Notes: generated from the sequence alone by a model not told the origin. A stretch of DNA of 64,000 nucleotides from Paraburkholderia kururiensis JCM 10599 = LMG 19447 (GCF_003986935.1 NZ_RJZE01000004.1:1-64000); one strand, 5' to 3'; numbered from the stretch's first letter, positions 42,761-51,765 are shown. Numbers and translations: made by a program.

Positions 42761-44011
42761 GTGAACCAGCAACGATCGTCATGGCCGCGCACCGCCGCGC
42801 CGGGCGAGGTCATCTATTCCGAAGGCTTTGCAAGCGACGGCCTTGTCTACGTCATCGCAGACGGAAAAGTCGAGATTTCCGCAGTCTGCGACGACAGCAA
42901 GGTCGTGCTCGGCACCCTCAGCAAGGGCGAATTCTTCGGCGAAGCCGCGTTGCTGCCCGGCGAGCCGCGCGGCAATACGGCCCGCGCGCTGAGTTTTTGC
43001 CAGCTCACCGTGGTGCAGGCGAGCCTCATCGAACAGGAGCTGGAACGCACCTCGCCGCTGCTGCGCCACATGGTGCGCACGCTGATTCGCCGCGTGAAGA
43101 AGCGCGACGACCTGCTCGCCACCTATACCCACGCGGACTTCCTGCCCGGCGTGCTCTCGTATGCCCACGTGCTCGCGCTGATGGCGGGTGGTGCGGAGAG
43201 CGGCGGCGACCGCTGGGACGGCAACGGCCGGCGCGGGCGCGGCGAGGAAGTGTCCGTGCCGCTTTCCGAAGTCATCAAGAAGTGCCGCGCCATTGCGGGC
43301 CATTCGCGGCTGCACGTCATGGCCATGCTCAAGCGCATGGAAAAGCTCAACCTCGTCACGCTGGAAGGGGGGCGCGCCGAACATCTGGCCGGCGCCGCGA
43401 GCCGGCTGGCGAGCCAGGACAGCGCATCAAGCCGCCAGCAGGTCACGTTTGACCCCACGCGCATTACCGAGCGCGCCCAGCAGGTGGCCGATCGCGAACT
43501 CGATGTGGCGCTCGCGAGCGAGCTGGAGTTGATCGATCTCGACGACCTCGAAGCGCTGATCGGTGTTGAAAAGTCCGTGATCCTGAACAAGCTCTCGCAC
43601 GCCGAGATTGCCGAGGACGTCTTCGCGTTCCGCAAGACCCGCGTGCTCGATTACGTGGAAGAGAAGGGCGTGAGCTACTTCTCGCGACGCAACGCACGGC
43701 CGGGCGGCGAGATCACCTCGATCGACGACCTCGCGTTCGTCGACCAGCGCACGCTCTTCGAAGCCGTGAGCGCGTTCGACACTTACGATCTCGCGAAACT
43801 GCTCGCTTCGCTGGGCGGCCAGCCCGTGGCCGAGCGGCTGCTCTCCGTCATGACCGAGACGCGCAAGAACGAGGTGTCGTGGGTCATGCGGCGCGACATC
43901 AAGATCGACCCCATCGAGGTGGGCGAAATCGAACAGCGGTTCGTGGAAACCGTGAAGGCCATCAAGGCGGCCGCCGTGAATGCGGCGTCTTCCACCCAGC
44001 CGGGGGCTTGA
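42761..44011 (+). CDS. Cyclic-nucleotide-binding domain fused to a FliG-like motor domain
   Basis: 416 residues from GTG 42761, eight bases after GGGGA. Residues ~10-115 are a CNB domain with the phosphate-binding cassette (GEFFGEAALLPGEPRGNTAR; E61, R70). Residues ~165-205 look like a winged helix (PLSEVIKKCRAIAGHSRLHV, MLKRMEKLNLVTLEGG), as in Crp proteins. Residues ~240-405 are FliG-like: ITSIDDLAFVDQRTLFEAVS and FDTYDLAKLLASLGGQPVAE align with FTFDDLVDVDNRSIQRLLQE and following residues of the FliG C-domain, and a similar unit precedes it (DDLEALIGVEKSVILNKLSH). FliG couples stator ion flow to rotation. Placed directly before motA/motB, this could be a second-messenger-controlled partner of that stator. 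The FliG relation is my reading and needs a profile search. Confidence 0.65.
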   Translation: MNQQRSSWPRTAAPGEVIYSEGFASDGLVYVIADGKVEISAVCDDSKVVLGTLSKGEFFGEAALLPGEPRGNTARALSFCQLTVVQASLIEQELERTSPLLRHMVRTLIRRVKKRDDLLATYTHADFLPGVLSYAHVLALMAGGAESGGDRWDGNGRRGRGEEVSVPLSEVIKKCRAIAGHSRLHVMAMLKRMEKLNLVTLEGGRAEHLAGAASRLASQDSASSRQQVTFDPTRITERAQQVADRELDVALASELELIDLDDLEALIGVEKSVILNKLSHAEIAEDVFAFRKTRVLDYVEEKGVSYFSRRNARPGGEITSIDDLAFVDQRTLFEAVSAFDTYDLAKLLASLGGQPVAERLLSVMTETRKNEVSWVMRRDIKIDPIEVGEIEQRFVETVKAIKAAAVNAASSTQPGA

Positions 44012-44143
44012 GGTACTTGAGGCGCTCGACCCGTCTGGGGCCGTAGAGAAACGTTTGAGACTATCGGGAGGCGGGCGCGCCGCTTTCGCGCGTAGTGGGC
44101 CGCAAGCAACGGTCCCTGCGCACGAACGGCAGCCCGATGAAGC

Positions 44144-44908
44144 ATGGACCTGTTGACCCTGTTCGGCGTGCTGTTCGGCGCCGCCGCCATCATCGTGGGG
44201 TTCTCGCTGGAGGGCGGCAGCATCGCCACGCTCGTGCAGCCCGAGGCGCTCGTCATCGTGGCGGGCGGCACGCTCGGCGCCGTGATGATCCAGAACACGT
44301 GGGCGCGCTTCTTCGATGGCATCAAGCAGTTGCGCCTCGCGTTCGTGAAGGCGCGCCAGGTGGATCGCGAAAGTCTTTCCGTGTTGCTCGAATGGGGCGA
44401 CCAGGCCAAGTTGAACGGCATGCTCGCGTTCGAATCCATCGACGCGAGCGGCATCAGCCTCTTTGCCAAACGCGGGCTCGAGCTGCTGGCCAACGGCGTG
44501 CCGACCGCCGTGATCGAAGACGCATTACAGCGCGAACTGGATGCCTACGAGCGCAACCACATGGCCGCCGCGCGCATCTGGCAGCAGGCGGGCGGCTACG
44601 CGCCCACCTTCGGCATTCTGGGCGCCGTGCTCGGCCTCATTCACGTGACGGGCCACGTGCTGGAACCGGAACGGCTGGGCGAAGGCATCGCGGTCGCGTT
44701 CATCGCCACGCTCTATGGGCTCGGCCTCGCGAACCTCGTGTTTTTGCCGCTCTACGGCAAGATCAAGGCCCAGGTGGATAGCGAACTGCGCTTCCGGCGG
44801 CTCTATATGGACGGCCTGCTCGCGATCTCGCGCAAGGAGTCGCCGCAGATGATCGAAACCCGGCTCGCGGGCGACGTGCGCGGCCGCTCGGCGGAATCGC
44901 TCGTCTGA
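44144..44908 (+). CDS. motA: MotA-type stator protein
   Basis: 254 residues. Four membrane helices: two near the N-terminus (LLTLFGVLFGAAAIIVGFSL, EALVIVAGGTLGAVMIQNTW) and two near residues 150-205 (PTFGILGAVLGLIHVTGHVL, GIAVAFIATLYGLGLANLVF), the latter carrying the MotA/TolQ/ExbB signature. A charged cytoplasmic loop (residues ~60-145) is where MotA contacts FliG. Five MotA surround two MotB in the ion channel. It resembles PomA/MotA of the short, sodium-or-proton group. No flagellar gene is nearby, and the upstream gene has a FliG-like domain. The start at 44144 has only a weak ribosome binding site. Confidence 0.85.
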   Translation: MDLLTLFGVLFGAAAIIVGFSLEGGSIATLVQPEALVIVAGGTLGAVMIQNTWARFFDGIKQLRLAFVKARQVDRESLSVLLEWGDQAKLNGMLAFESIDASGISLFAKRGLELLANGVPTAVIEDALQRELDAYERNHMAAARIWQQAGGYAPTFGILGAVLGLIHVTGHVLEPERLGEGIAVAFIATLYGLGLANLVFLPLYGKIKAQVDSELRFRRLYMDGLLAISRKESPQMIETRLAGDVRGRSAESLV

Positions 44909-44946
44909 GCGCGTGAGCGCTTAGCTTCGGGCCAAGGGCTCCCGTC

Positions 44947-45669
44947 ATGGACACCTCCTCTTCCAGCAGACGCGCTTCAGCGAAGTCGGGTCACGATCAC
45001 GCAGACCACGAAGGCCACGAGGACGGCCGTTCTGACCGCTGGCTGATCTCGTACGCCGACGTCATCACCACGATGATGGTGCTGTTTCTCGCGCTCTACG
45101 TGTTGCAGCTGGCGAAGAACAAGGCGCTCGAAATCAAGGTGTTCGACGCGCACGTGGCCGGCCAGCGCACCGCGGGCGCGCAGCCGGATGCGCACCCAGA
45201 TGCGGCACCCACGCCGGCCCTCGTGCAGCGCGACCGCGCGCGGCGCGAGCTGATGGCGTCGCTCGCCCCGCTGCGCGAAACGAGCGAGATATCGGTGGAG
45301 CCCGTTGCGCAGGGCGTGGAGATCGCGATCAACGCGAAGGTGCTGTTCGATTCGGGCGACGCGCATTTGCGGCCCGCATCGTTCGACGAGTTGAGCAAGG
45401 TGGCGCTTGCGCTCGCGCGGCATTCCACGCGCAACATTCTGGTGGAAGGGCACTCGGACAACGTGCCCATTGCGAACGCGAAATACGAGTCGAACTGGGA
45501 ACTGTCGTCGGCGCGTGCCGGCGCTGTGGTGCGTTTTCTCGTGGAGCGCGGCGTGGAGCCGCATCGGCTCGCCGCCGTGGGCCGCGCGGACAACGTGCCG
45601 CTCGTGATTGGCGACGACGCGGCCGCGCGTGCCGCGAATCGCCGCGTCACGATCCTCGTGCAGGATTGA
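44947..45669 (+). CDS. motB: MotB-type stator protein with OmpA-like peptidoglycan-binding domain
   Basis: 240 residues. A His/Asp-rich N-terminal tail (SGHDHADHEGHEDGRSD) is followed by RWLISYADVITTMMVLFLAL, in which D38 is the essential ion-binding Asp of MotB. A linker of ~60 residues leads to an OmpA/MotB domain (VLFDSGDAHLRPASFDELSK, ILVEGHSDNVPIANAKYESN, WELSSARAGAVVRFLVERG) that anchors to peptidoglycan. Length is shorter than E. coli MotB (308). The histidine-rich tail is unusual and could bind metal. It lies 38 bases after motA and ends the plus-strand unit; the next gene is convergent. Confidence 0.87.
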   Translation: MDTSSSSRRASAKSGHDHADHEGHEDGRSDRWLISYADVITTMMVLFLALYVLQLAKNKALEIKVFDAHVAGQRTAGAQPDAHPDAAPTPALVQRDRARRELMASLAPLRETSEISVEPVAQGVEIAINAKVLFDSGDAHLRPASFDELSKVALALARHSTRNILVEGHSDNVPIANAKYESNWELSSARAGAVVRFLVERGVEPHRLAAVGRADNVPLVIGDDAAARAANRRVTILVQD

Positions 45670-45688
45670 CGCGGCAGTGAAGCGCGGT

Positions 45689-45735
45689 TAAAGCGAAGGA
45701 CTAAAGCGAAGGGCTTAAAGCGAAGGGCTAAAGCG
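45689..45735. repeat. 13-bp tandem repeat in a convergent intergenic region
   Basis: TAAAGCGAAGGRC recurs at 45689-45701, 45702-45714 and 45716-45728, with a partial fourth copy (45729-45735), with one extra T between copies two and three. It lies between the stops of motB and the RND gene and runs into the hairpin at 45724-45753. Confidence 0.85.
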
Positions 45736-45753
45736 CCGCGCCGCTTCAGCCCT
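45724..45753. terminator. Hairpin between convergent motB and RND genes
   Basis: AGGGCTAAAGCG (45724-45735) pairs with CGCTTCAGCCCT (45742-45753) with a single mismatch around CCGCGC. The right arm contains the stop of the RND gene. It probably serves transcripts from both sides; no T run follows. Confidence 0.45.
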
Positions 45754-48700
45754 CTGCCACTGCCGCCTCACGCTCCCCACGCCCTTTCCCGTGATGGTCC
45801 TGCGCAAGCAGCATGTACATCGCGGGCACCACGAAGAGCGTGAACAGCGTGCCGATGGAAAGCCCCGTGAAGATGACGAGCCCCATCGCGTTGCGGCCCG
45901 CTGCACCCGCGCCCGACGCGATCACGAGCGGCAGCACGCCCAGCACCATCGCGGCCGTCGTCATCAGGATGGGGCGCAGCCGCACGCCCGCGGCTTCTTC
46001 CAGCGCTTCGCGTTTCGAGCGCCCCGCGCGCTGCAATTCGTTGGCGAATTGCACGATCAGAATGCCGTGCTTGCTCACGAGCCCCATCAGCGTGACGAGC
46101 CCCACCTGCGTGTAGATGTTGAGCGTGGCGAGTCCAATGTTGATGAACACGAGCGCGCCGAAGAGCGCCATCGGTACCGAAACCAGAATCACCACCGGAT
46201 CGCGGAAGCTCTCGAACTGCGCGGCGAGCGCGAGAAACACGATGATCGTGGCGAACATGAGCGTGAGCACGAACCCGCCCGACTCTTGCACGTACTGGCG
46301 CGACTGCCCCGAGAAATCCACCGAGTAGCCCGAGGGCGCCACCTGCGCCGTGGTCTTGCGCAGGAAGTCGAGCACCTCGCCCTGCGAGACGCCCGGCACC
46401 GTGACGCCCGAAATGGTCGCGGAGTTGAGCTGCTGGAAGTGGTTGATCGATTCCGGCACCACCGTGTGCTGCAGATGAGTGACGGTGGAAGCGGGAATCA
46501 CGTTGCCGTCCGGCGTGCGCAGGTAGTAGTCGAGCACCTGCGACGGGTTGAGCCGGTCCACCTGCAACACCTGCGGAATCACCTTGTACGAGCGCCCCGC
46601 AATGGAAAAGTAGTTCACGTAGTTGCCGCCCAGCCCCGCACCGAGCGACTGGCCCACGTCGCTCTGCGAAAGCCCGAGCGAGGCCACCTTGTCGCGGTCC
46701 ACCACGAGCGTGACTTGGGGCTTGTCGAGCTTCAGGTCGCTATCCACGAAGAAGAACATGCCGCTTGCGCGCGCCTTCTGCAAGATGGCCTGCGAGACTT
46801 CGTTCAGGTTCTGGAACGGCTCCGTGGTGTTGACGACGAACTGCACGGGCAAGCCCTGCGAGCCCGGCAGCGGCGGGAACTGGAAGGCCGCCACGCGCGC
46901 CCCCGCAATGCCGTTCCATTCGTTTTGCAGCAACTGCTGCAACTGGTTGGCGCTGCGGTGACGCTGGTCCCAGGTCTTGAAGAGCACGCCGCCAATGCCC
47001 TGGTTCAGGGTAGGCGAGCCCGTCAGCTGGAACATCTGCGAGTACTCGGGCAGCTTCTTCGAAATGTCGAACACCTGGTCGGCGTAGGTCTGCATCTGCT
47101 GGATCGTGGCGTCGGGCGGCCCCTGGATCTGCGAAAGCACGATGCCCTGGTCTTCCTGCGGCGCGAGTTCCGACTGCGAGGTCATGAAGAGGTACACCGC
47201 GCAGGCGAGCACGAGCGCGCCCATCACGGTGAGCACGGGCCACGTGTCCAGCATGGAGTGCAGCGCGCGGCCGTAGCCGCGATGCAGGCGGTCGAACTGG
47301 CGGTCGATGAACTGCGTGAAGCGCCCCGATTCCTGTTCCGCGCGGAAAAAGCGCGAGCACATCATGGGCGAAAGCGTGAGCGCCACGATGCCCGAAACTG
47401 CCACGGCGCCGGCCAGCGAAAACGCGAATTCCGTGAAGAGCGCGCCCGTGAGTCCGCCCTGAAAACCGATGGGTACGTACACCGCGACCAGCACCACGGT
47501 CATGGCGAGAATCGGGCCGCCCAGTTCGCGCGCGGCGATCAGCGCGGCCTCGAACGGTTTCTTGCCTTCCTCCTTCATGTGGCGGTCCACGTTTTCCACC
47601 ACGATGATCGCGTCGTCCACCACGAGCCCGATGGCGAGCACCAGCGCAAGCAGCGTGAGCAGGTTGATCGAGTAGCCGAGCAGCTGCATCACGAAGAACG
47701 TGCCGATCAGCGAAAGCGGCATGGCGATCACGGGCACGATCACGGCGCGCACGCTGCCGAGGAACAGGAAGATCACCACCGTCACGATCAGCAGCGCTTC
47801 CACGAGCGTCTTCACGACTTCGTAGATGGCGGTGTTGATGAAGTCCGTGGCGTCGTAGACGATGTCGCCCGTCATGCCGATAGGCAACTGCTTCTGCATG
47901 TCGGGGAACACGGCCTTCACGCGTTTGGCCACGTCGAGAATGTTGGCGTCCGGCGCCACCTTGATGCCGATGAACACCGAGCGCTTGCCGCTGAAGGCCA
48001 CGTTGAAGTCGTAGCTGTCGGCGCCGAGCACCACGTTGGCCACGTCTTCCAGCCGCACGATGGCGCCGTTCTTCTCCTTCACGACGAGCTTTTTGAAGTC
48101 GTCCACGGAGTGCAGGTCGGTGGCCGCGTTGAGGTCCACGCTCACCATCTGCCCCTTCGTCGCGCCGAGCGTGGCGAGGTAGTTGTTGTTGCCGAGCGCG
48201 GTGTAGACGTCCGCCGCCGTCACGCCGTGTGCGGCGAGCCGCGCCGGGTCCAGCCACGCGCGCAGTGCGAACTGCCGCCCGCCCAGGATTTCGGCGGTCT
48301 GCACGCCTTCGATCGAATCGAGCTTCGGCTTCACGACGCGCAGCAGGTAGTCCGTCACGTTGTTGGTGGGCAGCACGTCGCTGTAGAAGCCCATGTACAT
48401 GGCGTCGGTGGTCTGCCCGGTCTGCACCGTGAGCACCGGCTGCTGCGCCTGCGGCGGCAACTGGTTGCGCACGGAGGCGATCTGCGTGTTGATCTGCGTG
48501 AGCGCGCGGTTCGCGTCGTAGTTGAGCCGCAGCGTGGCCGTGATGGTGGAGACGCCCGTGGTGCTCGTGGACGACAGATAGTCGATGCCCTGCGCCTGCG
48601 CGATCGCGGCTTCGAGCGGCTGCGTGATGAAGCCGGCGATGGTGTCCGCATTCGCGCCGTAGTAGGCCGTGGTCACGGTGACGACGGCGTTCTCCGTCTG

Positions 48701-48820
48701 CGGATACTCGCTCACCTTGAGCGCCGCGAGCGAGCGCAGGCCGAGCACGAGAATCAGCAGGCTCACCACGGAGGCGAGCACCGGGCGCCGGATGAAGAGG
48801 TCGGTGAAATTGGCGTTCAT
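45746..48820 (-). CDS. RND-family efflux transporter inner-membrane pump (HAE-1 type)
   Basis: 1024 residues, standard for HAE-1 pumps. N-terminus NANFTDLFIRRPVLASVVSL; twelve helices in two repeats; the proton-relay Asp pair in helix 4 (AIGLVVDDAIIVVENVDRHM) and SKHGILIVQFANELQRAGRS near helix 10. Large periplasmic loops with LGGRQFALRAWLDPARLAAH and PQVTLVVDRDKVASLGLSQS identify the multidrug branch (MexF/MexB/MdtB-like), not the metal branch. It exports drugs or toxic organics from the periplasm or inner leaflet with the adaptor and outer-membrane channel encoded upstream. It is the third gene of the minus-strand operon; 13 bases separate it from the adaptor gene. Substrates cannot be told from sequence. 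Confidence 0.95.
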   Translation of the reverse strand: MNANFTDLFIRRPVLASVVSLLILVLGLRSLAALKVSEYPQTENAVVTVTTAYYGANADTIAGFITQPLEAAIAQAQGIDYLSSTSTTGVSTITATLRLNYDANRALTQINTQIASVRNQLPPQAQQPVLTVQTGQTTDAMYMGFYSDVLPTNNVTDYLLRVVKPKLDSIEGVQTAEILGGRQFALRAWLDPARLAAHGVTAADVYTALGNNNYLATLGATKGQMVSVDLNAATDLHSVDDFKKLVVKEKNGAIVRLEDVANVVLGADSYDFNVAFSGKRSVFIGIKVAPDANILDVAKRVKAVFPDMQKQLPIGMTGDIVYDATDFINTAIYEVVKTLVEALLIVTVVIFLFLGSVRAVIVPVIAMPLSLIGTFFVMQLLGYSINLLTLLALVLAIGLVVDDAIIVVENVDRHMKEEGKKPFEAALIAARELGGPILAMTVVLVAVYVPIGFQGGLTGALFTEFAFSLAGAVAVSGIVALTLSPMMCSRFFRAEQESGRFTQFIDRQFDRLHRGYGRALHSMLDTWPVLTVMGALVLACAVYLFMTSQSELAPQEDQGIVLSQIQGPPDATIQQMQTYADQVFDISKKLPEYSQMFQLTGSPTLNQGIGGVLFKTWDQRHRSANQLQQLLQNEWNGIAGARVAAFQFPPLPGSQGLPVQFVVNTTEPFQNLNEVSQAILQKARASGMFFFVDSDLKLDKPQVTLVVDRDKVASLGLSQSDVGQSLGAGLGGNYVNYFSIAGRSYKVIPQVLQVDRLNPSQVLDYYLRTPDGNVIPASTVTHLQHTVVPESINHFQQLNSATISGVTVPGVSQGEVLDFLRKTTAQVAPSGYSVDFSGQSRQYVQESGGFVLTLMFATIIVFLALAAQFESFRDPVVILVSVPMALFGALVFINIGLATLNIYTQVGLVTLMGLVSKHGILIVQFANELQRAGRSKREALEEAAGVRLRPILMTTAAMVLGVLPLVIASGAGAAGRNAMGLVIFTGLSIGTLFTLFVVPAMYMLLAQDHHGKGRGEREAAVAEG

Positions 48821-48833
48821 CGAGCGGGTCCCG

Positions 48834-50012
48834 TCATTGTTCCTGCGGCGTGGGATTGGGGCTGTCGGCGGGCTGCACGCGGTTGTCGATGACGAGCGGC
48901 GTGCCGTTTTTGAGCTTCAGCTGGCCGCTTGTCACCACCTGTGTGCCTTCGGCAATGCCCTTGGTCACCGCCACCTGGTCGCCGCGCGTGGGGCCCGGCG
49001 TGACGAACACCTGCTGCGCGACGGGCAGCGTTTTGCCCTGCGTCTGTTTGCCTCTGGCATTGCCTTGCGCGCTCTGCTCGTTGCCGTTCTTCACCACGAA
49101 CACAGTGGCGCCGTAGGGGTTGTAGGTGATCGCCGTCTGCGGCAGCGTGAGGTAGCGCTGGCCTGCGCCCGCGTCCACCTTCACGTTCGCGTACATGCCA
49201 GGCAACAGCTTGCGGTCGTGGTTGTCCACGAGCGCTTCGATCTGCACGTTGCGCGTGTTCGTGTCCACCTTCGGGTTGATCGAAAGAATCTTGCCCGTGA
49301 AGGTGCGGCCGCTATACGCGTTGGTTTCCACGATCACGCTCTGGCCGATGGCGAGCTGCCCCAACTGCTGCTGCGGCAGATAGAAATCCACGTAGATGGG
49401 GTCCACCGTTTGCAGCGTGACGATGGTGTCGCCGGGATTCAGGTATTGGCCGGGATTCACGGTGGTGATGCCGAGGCGCCCGGCGAACGGCGCGCGGATC
49501 GTTTTCTTCGCGACGAGCGCGGTCTGCTGCGCAACCTGCGCGAGCTTGCTCTTGAGGTCCGCGGCGTCGGCGTCGAGCTGCGCCTTTGCAATGGCCTTGA
49601 TCTCGTACTGCGCGCGGTCCCGCTCGTAGACGGTCTTCGCAAGTTCGGCCGCGGCCTCGAGTGCGGCGAGCTGGGCCTTGTCGGTATCCGCGTTGAGCTC
49701 GACGAGCAACTGGCCCGCCTTCACGTCCTGCCCGGAGCGGAACGCGATGTCGCGCACGAGGCCCGCCATCTCCGTCGTCACGTCCACGCCGCGCACGGCG
49801 CGCAGGCTGCCCACGGCGGCGAGCTGCGGCTGCCACGCCTGATAGCGCGCCACGGTCGCGGTGACGGTGGCGGGCGGCGCGGCATTGCCCGCCATGAACT
49901 TCGCGATCATGTGCGCGCGGAACAGGTTGAAGCCGACGAGCGCGGCCACCAGCAGGCCCACGCACACCAGCATCACGATCATCCGCCTCGTCATGGGTCG
50001 TTTCTGATTCAT
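48834..50012 (-). CDS. RND efflux periplasmic adaptor (MFP/HlyD family)
   Basis: 392 residues. N-terminal membrane helix (MIVMLVCVGLLVAALVGFNL) after a short basic tail, then the barrel-sandwich lipoyl halves (GLVRDIAFRSGQDVKAGQLL and KKTIRAPFAGRLGITTVNPG) around a coiled-coil hairpin (~105-170), a beta-barrel domain (DPIYVDFYLPQQQLGQLAIG) and the membrane-proximal C-terminal domain. It bridges the inner-membrane pump and the outer-membrane channel. The anchor is an uncleaved helix, not a lipobox. It is the middle gene of the OMF-MFP-RND operon. Confidence 0.93.
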   Translation of the reverse strand: MNQKRPMTRRMIVMLVCVGLLVAALVGFNLFRAHMIAKFMAGNAAPPATVTATVARYQAWQPQLAAVGSLRAVRGVDVTTEMAGLVRDIAFRSGQDVKAGQLLVELNADTDKAQLAALEAAAELAKTVYERDRAQYEIKAIAKAQLDADAADLKSKLAQVAQQTALVAKKTIRAPFAGRLGITTVNPGQYLNPGDTIVTLQTVDPIYVDFYLPQQQLGQLAIGQSVIVETNAYSGRTFTGKILSINPKVDTNTRNVQIEALVDNHDRKLLPGMYANVKVDAGAGQRYLTLPQTAITYNPYGATVFVVKNGNEQSAQGNARGKQTQGKTLPVAQQVFVTPGPTRGDQVAVTKGIAEGTQVVTSGQLKLKNGTPLVIDNRVQPADSPNPTPQEQ

Positions 50013-50082
50013 TGTCGTTTTTCCTGTACGGCGTGGGACGAAATCGTCGAACGAGACATAGCGCGTCTGTATTGACTTCGAT

Positions 50083-51765
50083 TCAGTTCACGGGAGGGCT
50101 CGCGGGCGCCGTTGTATTGCTTGCTGCGTCGCTTGCCGATGCGTTCCACCAGCCGCCCCCAAGCGACTGGAAGAGGGCGGCCGTGTCGGCATAGCGGGTC
50201 GCCTGCGCCTGCGCGAAGCTCACCACGGTCTGCTGGTACTGACGCTGCGCGTCGAGCAGCGCGAGGTAGCTCACCGCGCCCACGCGATACTGCGCGCGCG
50301 TGAGGTCGAGCGAGTCGCTGGCCGAATGCCAGGCCTCGGTCTGCGCCTTGAGGCCGTTCGCGTCGTTGTCGAGCGCGCGCAGCGAATCGGCCACGTTCTG
50401 GAATGCCTGCAACACCGTCTCGCGGTATTGCGCGTCGGCCTGTTCGTAGGCGGCCACCGCCGCGCGCTTTTGCGCGAGCAGCTCGCCGCCACGAAAGAGG
50501 GGCTGCAGCAGGCTGCCGCCGATGCTCCAGATCGTGCTGCCCGCGCGGAACACCTGGGCCGGCGTGAGCGCCTCGGCGCCGTAGCTCGCGGAGAGCGTGA
50601 GTTGCGGATACATGGCCGCCGTCGCCACGCCGATCTGCGCGCTCGCCTGATGCAGCAGCGCATCCGCGGCGAGGATGTCGGGCCGCTGCTTCACGAGCGA
50701 CGACGGCACGCTCACGGGCAGCGTCTGCGGCAGCGAGAACATGTCGAGCCGGAACTCGGGCAACGCGGCCTCCGAAGGCAGCTTGCCGGAGAGCACGGCG
50801 AGCTGGTGGCGCACCTGGTCGAGCGACTGCTGGAGCGAGGGCAGCGTGGCGCGCGTCTGCGCGAGCAACGTCTGCTGCGCGAGCACGGCGGTGCGCGCCA
50901 CGCCGCCCAGTTCGAACTGCTGCTGGAGCAGCTTCAACTGCTGCTCTTCGTCGAGCGCGATGCCCGCGGTCGCTTCGATCTGCGCACGCAGCGACGCCTC
51001 TTTCACTGCGGCCGTCACGATGTTGGCCGTGAGCGCGAGCCAGGCGGCCTGCAACTGGAAACGCTCGTAGTCGATCTGCGCGGCGAGCCCTTCGAGTTGA
51101 CGGCGCGCGCCGCCGAACAGGTCGAGCTTGTACGAGACGCTGACCGAGGCGTTGTAGAGATTCAACTCTTCGACCACGCCCGGCTGGCCGACGCTCAAGC
51201 CGCTGAACTTCTGGCGTGTGGCGCCGAGCTGCGCATCCACGGAAGGCAGGAGCGAGCCGCCCACCTGGGCGCGATAGTTCTCGGCGGCCTGCCGCAGTGC
51301 GGCCTGCGCGGCGGCGATGTTCGGACTGTTGGCAAGCGCCGCGCGAATCACGGTGTCGAGCGGCTCGCAGTGAAAGAGCGTCCACCACGCGGCGGGAATG
51401 TCACCGCCGGGCGCGAAGCGCTGCGCGAGGCCGGCTGCGCCCGGCGACGACGCGGTTTCGTCGGGCATGGGCGCCGGCGTGTAGCGGTCCACCGTCGGCG
51501 GCGCGGGCGCATGGTAGTTCGGGCCCACCATGCAGCCCGCGAGTCCGAGGCTCATGCCCACGCCGACCGCATAAAGGAGGCCGGCACGGCGGGCAAGGCG
51601 AGTCAGGCGAATAACGGGGGCAGCGCGAACTACGGGGGCAGCGGGGGCAGCGCGAACTACGTGGATAACGAGGGTGAAGACGGCAAAGAGGCGGCGGGTG
51701 GCGCAGTGCGTTATTGCGGCGCACCAGAACGGAGGGTGCCGGGTCTGGCAAGCACGAGCTGTCAT
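50083..51765 (-). CDS. Outer-membrane efflux lipoprotein (OprM/NodT family)
   Basis: 560 residues from ATG 51765 (AAGG eight bases upstream). The lipobox LAGC is at about residues 75-78 (GVGMSLGLAGCMVGPNYHAP), so the N-terminal extension of ~50 residues is longer than usual and the true start may be internal. The mature part has the TolC-like duplicated coiled coil (NSPNIAAAQAALRQAAENYR, RPDILAADALLHQASAQIGV) and GAVSYLALLDAQRQYQQT. It forms the trimeric outer-membrane exit duct for the RND pump of the same operon. The tail is Ala/Thr-rich. Confidence 0.9.
   Translation of the reverse strand: MTARACQTRHPPFWCAAITHCATRRLFAVFTLVIHVVRAAPAAPVVRAAPVIRLTRLARRAGLLYAVGVGMSLGLAGCMVGPNYHAPAPPTVDRYTPAPMPDETASSPGAAGLAQRFAPGGDIPAAWWTLFHCEPLDTVIRAALANSPNIAAAQAALRQAAENYRAQVGGSLLPSVDAQLGATRQKFSGLSVGQPGVVEELNLYNASVSVSYKLDLFGGARRQLEGLAAQIDYERFQLQAAWLALTANIVTAAVKEASLRAQIEATAGIALDEEQQLKLLQQQFELGGVARTAVLAQQTLLAQTRATLPSLQQSLDQVRHQLAVLSGKLPSEAALPEFRLDMFSLPQTLPVSVPSSLVKQRPDILAADALLHQASAQIGVATAAMYPQLTLSASYGAEALTPAQVFRAGSTIWSIGGSLLQPLFRGGELLAQKRAAVAAYEQADAQYRETVLQAFQNVADSLRALDNDANGLKAQTEAWHSASDSLDLTRAQYRVGAVSYLALLDAQRQYQQTVVSFAQAQATRYADTAALFQSLGGGWWNASASDAASNTTAPASPPVN

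Noticed and set aside
45791..48892. Plus-strand open frame of about 1030 codons opposite the RND pump
   Set aside because: It mirrors the RND gene in the antisense frame and has no recognisable motif; codon composition is His/Arg-rich shadow.
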